From: Bacteroidales bacterium UBA7574 | GTDB lineage: Bacteria > Bacteroidota > Bacteroidia > Bacteroidales > Paludibacteraceae | Direction of reading: 5' to 3' | NCBI GenBank assembly: GCA_002479035.1 | Contig: DLLA01000146.1 | Coordinates: forward strand, 1-9,742 | DNA length: 9,742 bases | Part shown: one piece after another, positions 1 through 7,717 of the stretch | How positions within the stretch are numbered: position 1 is the stretch's first letter | How the letters are laid out: each line of letters starts with the position of its first letter | Notes under the pieces: model-generated | What the model saw: the letters and a program-made list of their open reading frames with translations, nothing else | Databases searched by the model: none | Told to the model about the DNA's origin: nothing | Translations under genes and position numbers: made by a program

Positions 1-128
1 ACATACTAATTGTTCATGGTTAATACGAGGGGAATGCGGGTGAAAACTATGGGAAATTTGAAAATTTATAAATAGGCTCCCTCCACAAACAAGATAATAC
101 CATTCTTACTCATCTGAAATTATCACAC
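1..128. other. Non-coding left edge
   Basis: This AT-rich stretch lies beyond the predicted rpoD terminator and reaches the window edge. I see no convincing coding region, RNA gene or promoter in it. It may be the upstream or downstream flank of a gene outside the window. Confidence 0.4.
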
Positions 129-159
129 AAAAAAAGGACCACCCTCTCAGGCAGCCCTT
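129..159 (-). terminator. Predicted intrinsic terminator of rpoD
   Basis: Read on the minus strand, an AAGG/CCTT outer stem continues into a GCTGCC/GGTGGT inner stem containing three G-U pairs. The loop is six bases (144-149), and a run of seven T (135 down to 129) overlaps and follows the 3' arm. It begins about 31 bases after the rpoD stop codon, the expected place. The G-U pairs make the stem moderate in strength. Confidence 0.6.
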
Positions 160-190
160 AGCAAAACGGTTTTTAAGATGTGTGCGAGTG

Positions 191-1051
191 TTAGCCCAAA
201 TACGTGCGGAGCACCTTGCTGCGCGAACTGGTCTTCAGTTTGCGGATGGCTTTCTCCTTGATTTGGCGCACGCGCTCGCGTGTGAGTCCTTGCTCAATGC
301 CGATTTCCTCCAGTGTCTTCTCGGGGGTTCCGATACCGAAGAACTGACGGATGATTTTGGCTTCACGCTCGGTCAGCGTGGAAAGTGCGCGGTCGATTTC
401 GCGGGAGAGCGACTCGTTGATGAGTCCGTGGTCGGCGTTGGGAGAGTCCTCGTTGACCATGACATCAATCAAGCAGTTGTCTTCGCCCTCGACAAAAGGC
501 GCATCCACACTCACTTGGCGCCCGGACATTTTGAGGGTATCGGCGATTTTGTCCACAGGTATGTCCAACACTTCTGCCAATTCTTCGGCACTTGGCTTGC
601 GCTCATGCTCTTGCTCGAAGCGCTGATAAGCCTTGTTAATCTTGTTGAGTGAACCTACCTGATTAAGCGGCAAACGCACGATACGCGACTGTTCGGCGAG
701 GGCCTGCAGGATAGATTGGCGAATCCACCAAACGGCGTAGGAAATGAACTTGAAGCCACGTGTCTCATCGAACTTCTCGGCAGCCTTGATGAGCCCCAAG
801 TTGCCCTCGTCGATAAGGTCGGGAAGGCTCAATCCTTGGTTCTGGTACTGCTTAGCCACAGAAACGACGAAACGTAAGTTGGCGCGTGTGAGTTCCTCCA
901 ACGCAGCACGGTCTCCGTTGCGGATACGACCTGCCAATTCCACCTCACGGTCCACGGAAATCAGATTCTCACGACCAATCTCCTGAAGATACTTGTCGAG
1001 AGAGGCTGACTCACGATTCGTGATTGATTTTGTAATTTTAAGTTGACGCAT
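191..1051 (-). CDS. rpoD: RNA polymerase primary sigma factor RpoD/SigA (sigma-70 family)
   Basis: Housekeeping sigma factor that directs core RNA polymerase to most promoters. The 286-residue product shows region 1.2 (about 18-50), region 2 (about 51-121) with the region 2.4 segment [17 protein letters not shown] that reads the -10/-7 element, region 3 (about 122-200), and region 4 with the -35-reading helix-turn-helix at about 246-273 (TLEEIG...[13 protein letters not shown]). Region 1.1 is absent; the short form is normal for Bacteroidota primary sigma factors and fits the TAnnTTTG promoters seen elsewhere in the window. I place the start at the ATG at 1051, where the protein begins [14 protein letters not shown], the usual family N terminus. 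An in-frame ATG at 1072 would add seven residues not expected in the family. tRNA-Arg lies 73 bases upstream on the same strand, and no clear promoter was seen in that gap, so read-through from the tRNA promoter is possible. Confidence 0.95.
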   Translation of the reverse strand: MRQLKITKSITNRESASLDKYLQEIGRENLISVDREVELAGRIRNGDRAALEELTRANLRFVVSVAKQYQNQGLSLPDLIDEGNLGLIKAAEKFDETRGFKFISYAVWWIRQSILQALAEQSRIVRLPLNQVGSLNKINKAYQRFEQEHERKPSAEELAEVLDIPVDKIADTLKMSGRQVSVDAPFVEGEDNCLIDVMVNEDSPNADHGLINESLSREIDRALSTLTEREAKIIRQFFGIGTPEKTLEEIGIEQGLTRERVRQIKEKAIRKLKTSSRSKVLRTYLG

Positions 1052-1071
1052 AAATCTTCTAACGAAGTACA

Positions 1072-1102
1072 AGGCACAGCGTACGATTTAGGCACATGTA
1101 CG
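1072..1102. repeat. Imperfect direct repeat between tRNA-Arg and rpoD
   Basis: Two near-identical copies, AGGCACAGCGTACG (1072-1085) and AGGCACATGTACG (1090-1102), sit 18 bases apart in the short gap between tRNA-Arg and rpoD. They could be a protein-binding pair upstream of rpoD, but the gap is short and chance similarity cannot be excluded. Confidence 0.35.
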
Positions 1103-1124
1103 GTTGTACTTTTCGTTTTGTTGT

Positions 1125-1201
1125 TGGTGATCCGGTCGGGATTCGAACCCGAGACCCACAGCTTAGAAGGCTGTTGCTCTATCCAGCTGAGCTACCAGAC
1201 C
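1125..1201 (-). tRNA. tRNA-Arg (anticodon UCU)
   Basis: A full cloverleaf folds on the minus strand. The acceptor stem is GGTCTGG paired with CCGGATC (7 bp, two G-U pairs). The D arm is GCTC...GAGC. The anticodon arm is ACAGC-CTTCTAA-GCTGT with anticodon TCT at 1167-1165, so it reads AGA. The T arm is CGGG-TTCGAAT-CCCG with the invariant TTCGA. The discriminator base is A and the CCA end is encoded (1127-1125), giving 77 nucleotides. It sits between the trxA end and rpoD on the same strand, with an upstream promoter at 1440-1471 and a long structured leader. Confidence 0.97.
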
Positions 1202-1433
1202 CTGCGCGTTCGGCAAATGGGCGGCATCGGATGGCGCTCTGCGCCATAATTGCCGCCATTGCCTCCGCGCTTCGCTCAAAAACGAGTTTTTGAGCGAGGA
1301 TGGAAATCTCTGCGAGATTTCCGAGAGGTTGCCTTATTTATATTGTCTTTGTGGATGTTATGCAGTGCTTTTATCGCCCCGATAATGGATATGAGGCATA
1401 CGGACACGCACAAAACTGCCCACAGAGGCAATT
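1202..1433 (-). other. Structured non-coding leader upstream of tRNA-Arg
   Basis: This stretch has no convincing coding region but is unusually rich in inverted repeats. (A) A nested hairpin at 1212-1263: an outer stem of about 13 bp (1212-1226 with 1251-1263, two single-base bulges) around a perfect 7-bp stem ATGGCGC-TCT-GCGCCAT at 1231-1247. (B) A 13-bp stem at 1270-1299 built on CGCTCAAAAA/TTTTTGAGCG with loop CGAG. (C) A perfect 9-bp stem GGAAATCTC-TGC-GAGATTTCC at 1302-1322. (D) A 6-bp stem TTATCG-CCC-CGATAA at 1371-1385. A strong promoter at 1440-1471 points into it. It may be a structured 5' leader of the tRNA transcript, a small RNA, or a cluster of palindromic repeat units. None of the stems has a good U-tract on the minus strand, so simple terminators are less likely. 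Confidence 0.5.
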
Positions 1434-1439
1434 TGGCTG

Positions 1440-1471
1440 CAAAGGTACTACAAATCTGCGACTTGTGCAAA
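1440..1471 (-). promoter_or_regulatory. Bacteroidota sigma-A-type promoter for tRNA-Arg / leader RNA
   Basis: On the minus strand, TTTG at 1471-1468 is followed by 20 bases and then TACCTTTG at 1447-1440. This matches the known Bacteroidota consensus of a -33 TTTG/TTG element and a -7 TAnnTTTG element with a spacer of about 19-21. Transcription should begin a few bases beyond 1440, so the RNA would run about 230 bases before reaching tRNA-Arg. The promoter lies downstream of the trxA stop codon and so serves the tRNA, and perhaps rpoD, independently of the upstream operon. Confidence 0.7.
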
Positions 1472-1520
1472 CAAAAGCAAATTTTTGTCGCAGAACCATC
1501 TGTTCTGCACCATTACAATG

Positions 1521-1540
1521 ACATTCTACAGGCAGAATGT
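1521..1540 (-). terminator. Possible terminator hairpin after trxA
   Basis: A perfect 7-bp stem, ACATTCT and AGAATGT around a six-base loop, begins 16 bases after the trxA stop codon. It is in the right place to end the operon transcript. No U-tract follows on the minus strand, so intrinsic termination is uncertain. Confidence 0.3.
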
Positions 1541-1556
1541 TGCCTTTGGTATTTGC

Positions 1557-1871
1557 CTACAGCAGCGCGTCGAACAACTTCTGCAATTCGGCTTTGCGCA
1601 CGGCACCCACGTGGCGATTGACCAACTCGCCGTTCTTGAAGAACAGCATTGTGGGGATATTCATAATGCCATACGTTACACAGGTAGCGTCGTTCTCGTC
1701 CACATTCAGTTTGCCGACCACGATGCGCCCCTCATACTCTTTCTCCAACTCGTCCACGATGGGCAACATCATCTTGCACGGACCGCACCATGGTGCCCAA
1801 AAATCTACCACAACGGGTTTACCCTCTGCCAAAACCGATTGGAAATTGGCATCTGTAATCTCTCTTGCCAT
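1557..1871 (-). CDS. trxA: Thioredoxin
   Basis: Small cytoplasmic dithiol-disulfide oxidoreductase that reduces protein disulfides and is itself reduced by thioredoxin reductase. The 104-residue product has the normal single-domain length. It shows the active site WCGPC at 28-32, the buried acidic residue D23 in VVDFW, the cis-proline at P73 in NIPTM, and the C-terminal helix. There is no signal peptide, so it is cytoplasmic. One extra cysteine (C64) lies outside the active site. It starts 54 bases after the clpC stop codon, and I see no promoter of the Bacteroidota type in that gap, so it is likely co-transcribed with clpC. The leader just before the ATG is A-rich with no clear Shine-Dalgarno sequence. 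Confidence 0.95.
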   Translation of the reverse strand: MAREITDANFQSVLAEGKPVVVDFWAPWCGPCKMMLPIVDELEKEYEGRIVVGKLNVDENDATCVTYGIMNIPTMLFFKNGELVNRHVGAVRKAELQKLFDALL

Positions 1872-1925
1872 AGTTCTTATAGTTATGTTTTTGTTTATAT
1901 ATCAATATGTTATACCACGTACCCC

Positions 1926-4205
1926 TTACACGGTGAGCGTCTTGCTTTTGCGTCCGCCCGCCAGCAGAATATCCGTAATCGGGTCTTCCACCAGCGTCTG
2001 TATGGCGCGTTTGATGGGACGTGCACCGTATTGCCTGTCGCGCGACTGCTCCAATAGTTTCCGGCGGGTCTCGTCTTTCAGGTGCAACTTGTAGCCCATC
2101 ACCTCAAGGCGTTGCTCCAAGGGGCGTAATTCAAGCGACAATATCTGTGCCAAATTATCATCACTGAGCGAATGAAATACAACTACGTTGTCCAGACGGT
2201 TCACGAACTCGGGCGGGAAAGTGCGCTGCAATGCCTTCATCAGGGTGCGCTCGGACGACTTATCGTTCAGATTATCAGCACCAAAGCCTATGCCTCCACC
2301 GAACTCGCTGAGTTGGCGCGTGCCCACATTGCTGGTGAGAATGATGATGGTATTTTTGAAATCCACCACGTGTCCCTGCCTATCTGTCAGTCGCCCTTCG
2401 TCCATGACTTGCAGCAGGACGTTGAAGATGTCAGGGTGCGCTTTCTCTATCTCATCAAAGAGGACTATCGAATAAGGCTTGCGCCGTACCGCCTCGGTCA
2501 GTTTGCCGCCGTCCTCGTGCGCCACGTACCCGGGAGGTGCACCAACCAACAGACTGACGGTGTGCTTCTCCATGTATTCGGACATATCGAACCGGATAAT
2601 GGCATCCTTGTTGCCGAACATCTCCTCTGCCAGGCATTGCGCGAGGTGCGTCTTGCCCACTCCCGTGGGACCAAGAAAGAAGAACGTGCCGATGGGTTTG
2701 CGGGGGTCGCGCAGCCCCATACGGGAACGCTGAATAGCCTTCACCACCACATTCACAGCCTCTTCCTGCCCTACCACGCGGCGATTCAGAACCTCGCCCA
2801 TGTGACGCAGTTGCTCGCCCTCGGCTTTCGCCACACGCTGCACGGGTACGCCTGACATCTGACTGACGATATAGGCAATATCCGCCTCTGTCACTTGCGG
2901 TAGCGGCTTTGCCGTTTCGGCATCACCTGCGGCAGGAGCCACCGGCGTGTGGTCGTGCTTGTATGCCCCCGCCTCGTCCATCGCGTCAATCGCCTTGTCG
3001 GGGAAGGCACGGTCTGTCAGATAGCGGTCTGCCAACTTCACGCACGCACGCAACGCCTCTTCGGTGTATTGCACGTGGTGGAACACCCCATACGCCTCAC
3101 TCAGGCGCAACAGGATAGCCAAGGTCTCGTCTGTAGTGGTGGGTTGCACCATCACCTTTTGGAAACGACGCTCCAAAGCCCCGTCTTTCTCAATCGACTT
3201 GCTGTATTCGGCAGTCGTGGTGGCTCCCACGCACTGCACCTCCCCACGCGCCAGTGCGGGCTTGAGGATATTGGCTGCGTCCAACGACCCCTGCGCATTG
3301 CCCGCACCGATGATGGTGTGTATCTCGTCGATGAAAAGTATCACCTCAGGATGCTTGCGCAACTCGCTGAGTATGACCTTCATACGTTCCTCGAACTGCC
3401 CGCGGTAGGTGGTGCCCGCCACCATAGACGCGATGTCCAACGACACGATACGTTTGCCCTCCAAAGCAGGAATCTCGCCGCTCACGATACGAAACGCCAG
3501 CCCTTCCACAATCGCCGATTTGCCCACACCGGGTTCGCCAATAAGTATCGGGTTGTTCTTCTTGCGCCGCGACAGAATCTGTATCACGCGTTCTATCTCC
3601 ACCTGCCTGCCCACTACGGGGTCGAGTTCGCCGTTGCGGGCTTGTGCCGTGAGGTCGCGACCGTATTTGTCCAACGCCGAAGTGTCTGACTTGGACTTCT
3701 TCTTGCCCATCTCTATCACCTGAAAATCTATCTGCGGCGTTTCCTCCTCGAAGTCCGAATCCAACGAACCGCCATCCTGCGGCAGTGGCTTTGGCTTGGG
3801 GTAGATACGTTCAATGCACTCATAGTCAATACCATAGTGCTGCTCTATGTACATCGCGGGATAGTTGATTCGCTCGCGCAGCATCGCCATCAGCAGGTGC
3901 ACAGAACCGCACACCTCGGCGTGGTACGCTTCCATCTCCGTGCCCATCAGTCGCACGATACGTGCCGCCGAGCGCGACAATCCTTTCACATCTGCCGTCG
4001 TGTCTTGGCGCAAACGGTCGTCAATAGTCTGCTTCAGTTCGGCAGGATTCATACCCGCCTGCATCAGCAGTTCAAATGCCTTGCCGCTACCCAAACGGAG
4101 AATAGCCAGCATCAGGTGGTCGGGCATCACTTCGTTGTTGCCCAATCGCTCAGCCTCCTGCCGGGCGTATGCAAAAATAGTATGTAGGTTTTGAGTTTGT
4201 TCCAT
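1926..4205 (-). CDS. clpC: Hsp100 AAA+ unfoldase of the ClpC/ClpA type, lacking the middle domain
   Basis: ATP-driven protein unfoldase that probably feeds substrates to the ClpP protease. The 759 residues hold a double Clp-N domain (about 1-135), a charged linker (about 136-175), AAA+ D1 with Walker A GEPGVGKS at 223-230, pore-loop Y267, Walker B VILFIDE at 288-294 and arginine-finger region LERRF near 345-349, then D2 with Walker A GPTGVGKT at 512-519, pore-loop Y560 in GAPPGYVAH, Walker B IVLFDE at 580-585 and sensor-2 GARP at 727-730. IGF at 639-641 is the ClpP-docking tripeptide. D1 resembles ClpC, but between DEAG (410-413) and the [12 protein letters not shown] helix there is only a linker of about 24 residues, where ClpC carries the coiled-coil middle (UVR) domain. 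The length therefore matches ClpA. It starts 16 bases after the porin stop, with a weak AAGG ribosome site five bases before the ATG. No ClpS or ClpP gene is in the window. Confidence 0.9.
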   Translation of the reverse strand: MEQTQNLHTIFAYARQEAERLGNNEVMPDHLMLAILRLGSGKAFELLMQAGMNPAELKQTIDDRLRQDTTADVKGLSRSAARIVRLMGTEMEAYHAEVCGSVHLLMAMLRERINYPAMYIEQHYGIDYECIERIYPKPKPLPQDGGSLDSDFEEETPQIDFQVIEMGKKKSKSDTSALDKYGRDLTAQARNGELDPVVGRQVEIERVIQILSRRKKNNPILIGEPGVGKSAIVEGLAFRIVSGEIPALEGKRIVSLDIASMVAGTTYRGQFEERMKVILSELRKHPEVILFIDEIHTIIGAGNAQGSLDAANILKPALARGEVQCVGATTTAEYSKSIEKDGALERRFQKVMVQPTTTDETLAILLRLSEAYGVFHHVQYTEEALRACVKLADRYLTDRAFPDKAIDAMDEAGAYKHDHTPVAPAAGDAETAKPLPQVTEADIAYIVSQMSGVPVQRVAKAEGEQLRHMGEVLNRRVVGQEEAVNVVVKAIQRSRMGLRDPRKPIGTFFFLGPTGVGKTHLAQCLAEEMFGNKDAIIRFDMSEYMEKHTVSLLVGAPPGYVAHEDGGKLTEAVRRKPYSIVLFDEIEKAHPDIFNVLLQVMDEGRLTDRQGHVVDFKNTIIILTSNVGTRQLSEFGGGIGFGADNLNDKSSERTLMKALQRTFPPEFVNRLDNVVVFHSLSDDNLAQILSLELRPLEQRLEVMGYKLHLKDETRRKLLEQSRDRQYGARPIKRAIQTLVEDPITDILLAGGRKSKTLTV

Positions 4206-4221
4206 CTATACCTTATATATA

Positions 4222-6267
4222 TTATTTGTAGAAATGCCACGCCAACCCTGCACGAAACATATCGGGTGCCAACGGATAGTCGGGCATTCCAAAGTATTGC
4301 TTGTTCATGAATGATGCGTTAAAGTGCTGATACTGAGCGAAGAACTTCAGCCGTATCGCCCGCACGTAGAAGTTGGCATACACACTCATCACGGGATAGT
4401 TGCCCACCTGCGTCTTGCTCTGCACGCAGAACTGCCCCAACGCGGGGTTGAGCAACGGCGCATAGTAGCGCGTGAAATACCGCAGATCCACACCTATCTG
4501 CGCGTCCATGGCGCGGAACCACGTGCCGTGGTAGTAGAGGTTGTTGTACATCGTCAGCGCGGGCAGCGGCATATTCGCCGACGACGAGTGCTGATACACC
4601 ACGGTGTTGTCGAGGTTCACCCACGGCGTCGTCAGGTTCAGTTGCAGGTTCGCCGCCAGCACTTGCACATTGCCGTCCATCTGTTGCGGCATGCCGTTCT
4701 CGCTCCAATAGATATAGCGCGTCAGATTCTCAAAGTCCACACCCAAGCGCGTTGTCACCCACTTTGTCGGGTACGCCACCTGCCCGCCTACGTAGAAACG
4801 GTAGGTCTTCTGGAAGTCATTGTCCCACGCATAGTGGTTGCTGCGGTAGTACTGCAGGTAGAAATCGGGCGTCTCATTCTTCACATAAGCCTTCGCCGTG
4901 ACGGTCATCGAGTCCTTGCCGAGCCGGAAGCCCGCGTCCAAGTGCCCGTTCACCTGAAACTCGCCCAACTTATACCCCAACAGACACACATTCCCGTCGA
5001 ACCCATAGTGCACATACTTGCCTTGGTGCTTGTACAGAGCCCCGCCCACGTAGGTGTTGTTCGTCCATTTCTCACCAAACAGCGTGTCAGGCATCAGGTG
5101 TATGGGTGTTGCCAGCACCGCACCCAGCGGGTTGTTGAACGTCTCTTCCAAGTCTATTATCCGTTCCGACTGCCCTATTGCCGACACATGCCGCTGACAC
5201 TCGTTCATGGCATACACCATCGCTCCGAACTTCAGCAGCGTGTTAAACTCCTCTTCAAACGTCGCCGCCAGCGTGTTTTTTATCGTCAGACATGCCGCTG
5301 TGTCGCGCGTGGAGGTCGGATTGCGGTACAGCGTCGTCGGGAACACTCCAGCCGTGATACCCGAACTTGCGCTTTGTTCCACGTACCGTTTGGTGGCGTC
5401 CGTCACCTCGAACACATGCCGGAATGTCGTAACCGGCACATATTCAATCATTACCGAGTCTTTCTTCTGCCATTTCCCCTCCTCGTCGCGCTCGCGGTAG
5501 TGCACCGTCCTCTCGCGCTCCACGCAGATGCTGTAGTAGTGGTTGAGGTACCCCGACAGGTATCGGAATCCCGACATGCCCTGCATCTTCACGGGCATAT
5601 CCTCCGGACTCAGGCTACCCTGCAAATCCTCTGCGTTCAGCAGGCCGCCATTCTCGAAGTTGCTCAACTTGTTCCACGTAAACGCTGCCTGCAACGAGTA
5701 ATGGTCACCGTTGTAACTGCCAAATACAGAGCCATATACGGTCTTCCCTTCCTGCGACTCGAACCGCCCGTACGAGTTCAGATAGTCTATCGTCACACCC
5801 AGGTTCGTGCGCCGGTTGATGTTGCCCGTGAACGAGAAACTCAAATCATTCTGGTCCAAGTTCGTCACAAAGCCCTTCTTGTACCCAATGGTCGAATATG
5901 GGGTCGTCGTGTGGTAGAACCGCACATTCTGCGGCGCAATTATATAAGGTGTATAGGCGTCCGCGAAGATGAAATCCGCACGCCGTTGCCGGTCGAAATA
6001 CACCCGCGACTGCACGGGCGAGACGATGTTCGAGTTCGTCACGTTGGAGATGGAATAGTCGTTCAGCACGCTGCGCATCGGCATATCCATATACGACGAA
6101 TCCACCCCCGCCAGCGTGTCGGCAATCCCCGTCCATGGGTCCAACTGCCACGCTCGCATCACCGTCTGCACGGGCTTGTCTTTGGCAGACACACCCGCTA
6201 TGCCGCACACCGCCATCGCCAAAATGACAACGTACCGCCACACGCTATTTCGCGCTAATCGCCTCAC
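4222..6267 (-). CDS. Putative outer-membrane porin (Bacteroidota Porin_10-like family)
   Basis: Predicted outer-membrane beta-barrel protein of 681 residues. The first 28 residues form a Sec signal peptide: basic RRLAR, a hydrophobic stretch and a VSA cleavage site before K29. Cys21 lacks a proper lipobox, so it is not a lipoprotein. The segment around residues 80-125 (SPVQSRVYFDR, FIFADAYTPYI, FYHTTTPYS) is the hallmark I recall for the Bacteroidota 'putative porin' family. The rest alternates aromatic and polar residues as in beta strands and ends in an aromatic-rich strand (AWHFYK). The start is a GTG at 6267: no ATG lies in the open frame upstream as far as the stop at 6312-6310, and the first internal ATG would destroy the signal peptide. 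A second GTG at 6243 (MWRYVVILAM) would also leave a usable signal. It begins 10 bases after the GH57 stop, implying co-transcription. The solute carried is unknown. Confidence 0.8.
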   Translation of the reverse strand: MRRLARNSVWRYVVILAMAVCGIAGVSAKDKPVQTVMRAWQLDPWTGIADTLAGVDSSYMDMPMRSVLNDYSISNVTNSNIVSPVQSRVYFDRQRRADFIFADAYTPYIIAPQNVRFYHTTTPYSTIGYKKGFVTNLDQNDLSFSFTGNINRRTNLGVTIDYLNSYGRFESQEGKTVYGSVFGSYNGDHYSLQAAFTWNKLSNFENGGLLNAEDLQGSLSPEDMPVKMQGMSGFRYLSGYLNHYYSICVERERTVHYRERDEEGKWQKKDSVMIEYVPVTTFRHVFEVTDATKRYVEQSASSGITAGVFPTTLYRNPTSTRDTAACLTIKNTLAATFEEEFNTLLKFGAMVYAMNECQRHVSAIGQSERIIDLEETFNNPLGAVLATPIHLMPDTLFGEKWTNNTYVGGALYKHQGKYVHYGFDGNVCLLGYKLGEFQVNGHLDAGFRLGKDSMTVTAKAYVKNETPDFYLQYYRSNHYAWDNDFQKTYRFYVGGQVAYPTKWVTTRLGVDFENLTRYIYWSENGMPQQMDGNVQVLAANLQLNLTTPWVNLDNTVVYQHSSSANMPLPALTMYNNLYYHGTWFRAMDAQIGVDLRYFTRYYAPLLNPALGQFCVQSKTQVGNYPVMSVYANFYVRAIRLKFFAQYQHFNASFMNKQYFGMPDYPLAPDMFRAGLAWHFYK

Positions 6268-6277
6268 TCTCTGTCTG

Positions 6278-7570
6278 TTACTTCTTCTTTTCTTCGCGTT
6301 TGCGCTTCTTCAGTTCCTTTATCTCTTTCTCCAGCGAGGCTATCTCTTTCTCCTGGTTGTTGATGGTCTTCAGCAACTCGTTCAACTCCTCATTCTCCAC
6401 CGTTGTCGGGTATTGCTCGTCCACGCGCTGCAGGAAATCCGCCAACACGTTCATATAGTTGATAAACGCGTCATAAGCCGACTCAAAATGCGTCGCACCT
6501 TGGTCGATATGGTTCATAAAGTGCAGGTAATTAACATCTTGCAGCATCAGCCAATCGCGCTTCAACTGCTTGTCTTTGCATAGGTGCACGCGCTCCGCCA
6601 CGGCATACAATTTCTTTATCGCCTCCTGCTGCAGGTCGTTGCCATTGTAGGTGCTCAGGTCTTTCGCCTCGCCTGCCCACGTCATCGGGTACGGCACCAC
6701 CACGCTGTCCGTCGCAGCCACTTTCTTCACCACCTCGGTCGGCGTCATAAAGCCTATACCGCGTTCCAACGCAAAGTACGGCAACGCCTTCAGAAACTCG
6801 AATATCCCCGTTCCGGCGTTCTGGCGCATACCGAATGTCTCCGCACCGACCCATATATTCACCACCTGCTCCTCCTCGGGAATAGCCGCCAGTTGGCCTG
6901 CATATTTCTCCGCGTCTATCGGGTAGTTCCCCCACGCAGGGTCTGAGAAGTGGAACGACAACTCGTCGCTCAGATTCGCATTCCGCAACAGCACTTTCAA
7001 CTTCGGAGCCGATGCACTGCTATACACATAGTTCGGACTCTTCCAACTCAGCACGTGCTTGGCACCTTCCGTCATAACGGCCTTGTAACCTTGCTTTTGC
7101 AGCCAAATCGCAATCTCGTCCGAGTACAGCAACTCCGTCCCGAACACCACATTCGACTGCACTCCGAACAACTCCTTCACCATCGCCTGTTGCTGTTGCA
7201 ACTGCTCCGCAGCCTCCGTCTCGCTATAGACCTCTGCCAGCGAGTAGGCGTAGGGCGTAGCCACAAACTCCACGCAGCCTGTTGCCGCCAGTTCCTTGAG
7301 GGTGTCTATCATCTCCGGCGCAAACTGTTCCAGCATTTCCAGCAGCGTGCCCGAAATCGACAACGCGCAGTGGAACTTCCCTTTCGACAACCGTATCATC
7401 TCCGCAAGCGTCTGACACAGAGGCATATACGACACCCTCACGAGGTTCGTTATATCCTCCTCGGTCTGCATGTCGTCATAGTAATAATGGTCTTGCCCTA
7501 TCTCAAAGAAGCGATACCTCTTTATCCGATACGGCGCATGCATCTGAAAACAAAAACAAATACTCTTCAT
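6278..7570 (-). CDS. GH57 alpha-amylase-like protein, probable pseudoenzyme
   Basis: The 430-residue product matches the glycoside hydrolase family 57 alpha-amylase-like proteins of Bacteroidales across its (beta/alpha)7-type domain: RYRFFEIGQDHYYYDD near 18-33, the glutamate motif GTELLYSDEI at 144-153 holding the expected nucleophile E146, TEGAKHVLSWKSPNY at 167-181, and GIFEFLKALP at 255-264. Several active-site motifs differ from those I recall for the family: HAP at 11-13 for HQP, VGAETFG at 241-247 where DYETFG normally supplies the acid/base aspartate, and DVNYLHFM at 345-352 for TSDHFYYM. Catalysis is therefore doubtful. The C terminus (about 391-430) is a glutamate/lysine-rich coiled coil ending in a very basic tail. 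There is no signal peptide, so it is cytoplasmic. It is the first gene of the predicted operon with the porin, clpC and trxA; the promoter is at 7718-7749. The family assignment is firm and the lack of activity is inferred. Confidence 0.82.
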   Translation of the reverse strand: MKSICFCFQMHAPYRIKRYRFFEIGQDHYYYDDMQTEEDITNLVRVSYMPLCQTLAEMIRLSKGKFHCALSISGTLLEMLEQFAPEMIDTLKELAATGCVEFVATPYAYSLAEVYSETEAAEQLQQQQAMVKELFGVQSNVVFGTELLYSDEIAIWLQKQGYKAVMTEGAKHVLSWKSPNYVYSSASAPKLKVLLRNANLSDELSFHFSDPAWGNYPIDAEKYAGQLAAIPEEEQVVNIWVGAETFGMRQNAGTGIFEFLKALPYFALERGIGFMTPTEVVKKVAATDSVVVPYPMTWAGEAKDLSTYNGNDLQQEAIKKLYAVAERVHLCKDKQLKRDWLMLQDVNYLHFMNHIDQGATHFESAYDAFINYMNVLADFLQRVDEQYPTTVENEELNELLKTINNQEKEIASLEKEIKELKKRKREEKKK

Positions 7571-7633
7571 ATCTCTCTTGGTTTATCTGTTTCATATTCT
7601 TCTCCCCAGTTCCCTACTCTCTAAATATCTTCT

Positions 7634-7691
7634 CCCTACTCCCTAAATCCCTAATCCCTACCCTCTAACCTCTACTCCCTAACCCCTACCC
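7634..7691 (-). repeat. Telomere-like GGG track with G-quadruplex potential in GH57 leader
   Basis: On the minus strand eight runs of three or four G fall within 58 bases, separated by short TA-rich spacers. The last five runs (7663 down to 7634) follow GGG-TA-GGG-ATTA-GGG-ATTTA-GGG-AGTA-GGG, which meets the standard pattern of four or more G3 runs with loops of 1-7. The predicted transcription start is just below 7718, so these G-runs would be in the mRNA leader, ending about 63 bases before the GH57 ATG. Confidence 0.6.
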
Positions 7692-7717
7692 TCTCATCCA
7701 TCCGCACATTTAACCCG

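Noticed and set aside
1043..1293. Short plus-strand frames across the tRNA-Arg gene
   Set aside because: They run through a complete tRNA cloverleaf on the other strand and show no protein features.
1250..1621. 123-codon plus-strand frame (and a 64-codon minus frame at 1276-1470) in the trxA-tRNA gap
   Set aside because: Composition is non-protein-like, the frame runs through hairpins, a promoter and into antisense trxA, and no homology is recognised.
2172..3689. Long plus-strand open frames (2172-2855 and 2949-3689) antisense to clpC
   Set aside because: No recognisable domain and low-complexity composition; the minus strand encodes an intact two-domain AAA+ protein across the same bases.
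4324..6258. 644-codon open frame on the plus strand, antisense to the porin gene
   Set aside because: Its product is dominated by His, Arg, Val and Gln with no recognisable domain, and it mirrors the porin codon pattern. The opposite strand has a signal peptide and a family match, so this is a shadow frame.
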